Assembly: GCA_015179045.1 (NCBI GenBank)
Contig: WHUZ01000100.1
Coordinates: forward strand, 1 to 64,000
DNA: 64,000 nucleotides
DNA from: Kalaharituber pfeilii
Taxonomy: Eukaryota > Ascomycota > Pezizomycetes > Pezizales > Pezizaceae
Direction of reading: 5' to 3'
Shown one piece after another: positions 63,948 to 64,000 of this stretch; the first letter of the stretch is position 1, and every line of letters starts with the position of its first letter. Under the pieces are notes generated by a model. It was not told the origin of the DNA. It worked only from the letters and a program-made list of their open reading frames with translations, and did not search any database. The translations under genes were made by a program, and so were the position numbers.

Positions 63948-64000
63948 TAACATCGCCATAGCCCATAGGGCGGCACGCGATTAATGAAATAAAAAAAAAA
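63948..64000 (+). mobile_element. Tail-A 3' end at the window edge
   Basis: CATCGCCATAGCCC...GCGATTAATGAAAT and A's reach the end of the window. The length of the copy to the left is unknown, as the right TSD is outside. Confidence 0.8.

Overview
This window looks like a transposon-dense segment of a filamentous ascomycete (Pezizomycotina) nuclear genome. Evidence: short GT...AG introns of about 65-80 bp, a fungal-type NACHT-ankyrin (NLR-like) gene, Ty1/copia elements using an internal tRNA-iMet fragment as primer, LINE ORFs with an RNase H domain and a C-terminal CCHC knuckle (Tad1/I-like organisation), and scattered eukaryotic tRNA genes. The species cannot be fixed from the sequence; a Pezizomycete (truffle/cup-fungus type) is a weak guess. 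Intact host coding sequence is sparse.

Layout. 1-1000: 3' ends of LINEs. 1043-6292: a complete-looking but gag-less copia element (minus strand, 5-bp TSD, near-identical LTRs, long intact pol ORF, scrambled second pol segment where gag should be). 8782-13371: two adjacent long-inverted-repeat DNA elements of one family, the first carrying a nested 856-bp inverted-repeat element. 15829-17436: a probable host membrane-protein gene in two exons. 18.6-25.4 kb: foldback and MITE elements and minisatellites. 26049-31629: a decayed NLR gene (N-terminal helical domain, NACHT, winged-helix region, ankyrin repeats) broken by frameshifts, stops, a 1.37-kb half-LINE and three very short retroposed tails. 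35.4-43.1 kb: a second copia element (plus strand) carrying LINEs inside LINEs. 43.9-44.6 kb: two small divergent ORFs, each with one C-terminal hydrophobic segment. 48-58.5 kb: three tRNA genes (Gln-CTG, Gln-TTG, Val-CAC) among LINE debris. 59.1-60.8 kb: a tandem satellite of about 250-bp units. 61.4-63.4 kb (minus strand): a multi-exon host gene for a single-pass membrane protein with a long proline-rich tail.

The unifying theme is two families of retroposed LINE 3' ends, here called tail A and tail B. Both end in a small two-tier hairpin followed by poly(A). I can delimit about 22 insertions by their target-site duplications. Their lengths run from 45 bp (17 templated nucleotides plus an A-rich tract) to 4.4 kb. 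The outer base pair of the tail-A hairpin covaries (C...G versus A...T) across copies, which argues that the RNA fold is what the LINE reverse transcriptase recognises. Several elements carry the 3' end of ORF1 fused straight to the tail, with no ORF2. These hairpin-tailed micro-retroposons and ORF1-only half-LINEs are the most interesting system in the window.
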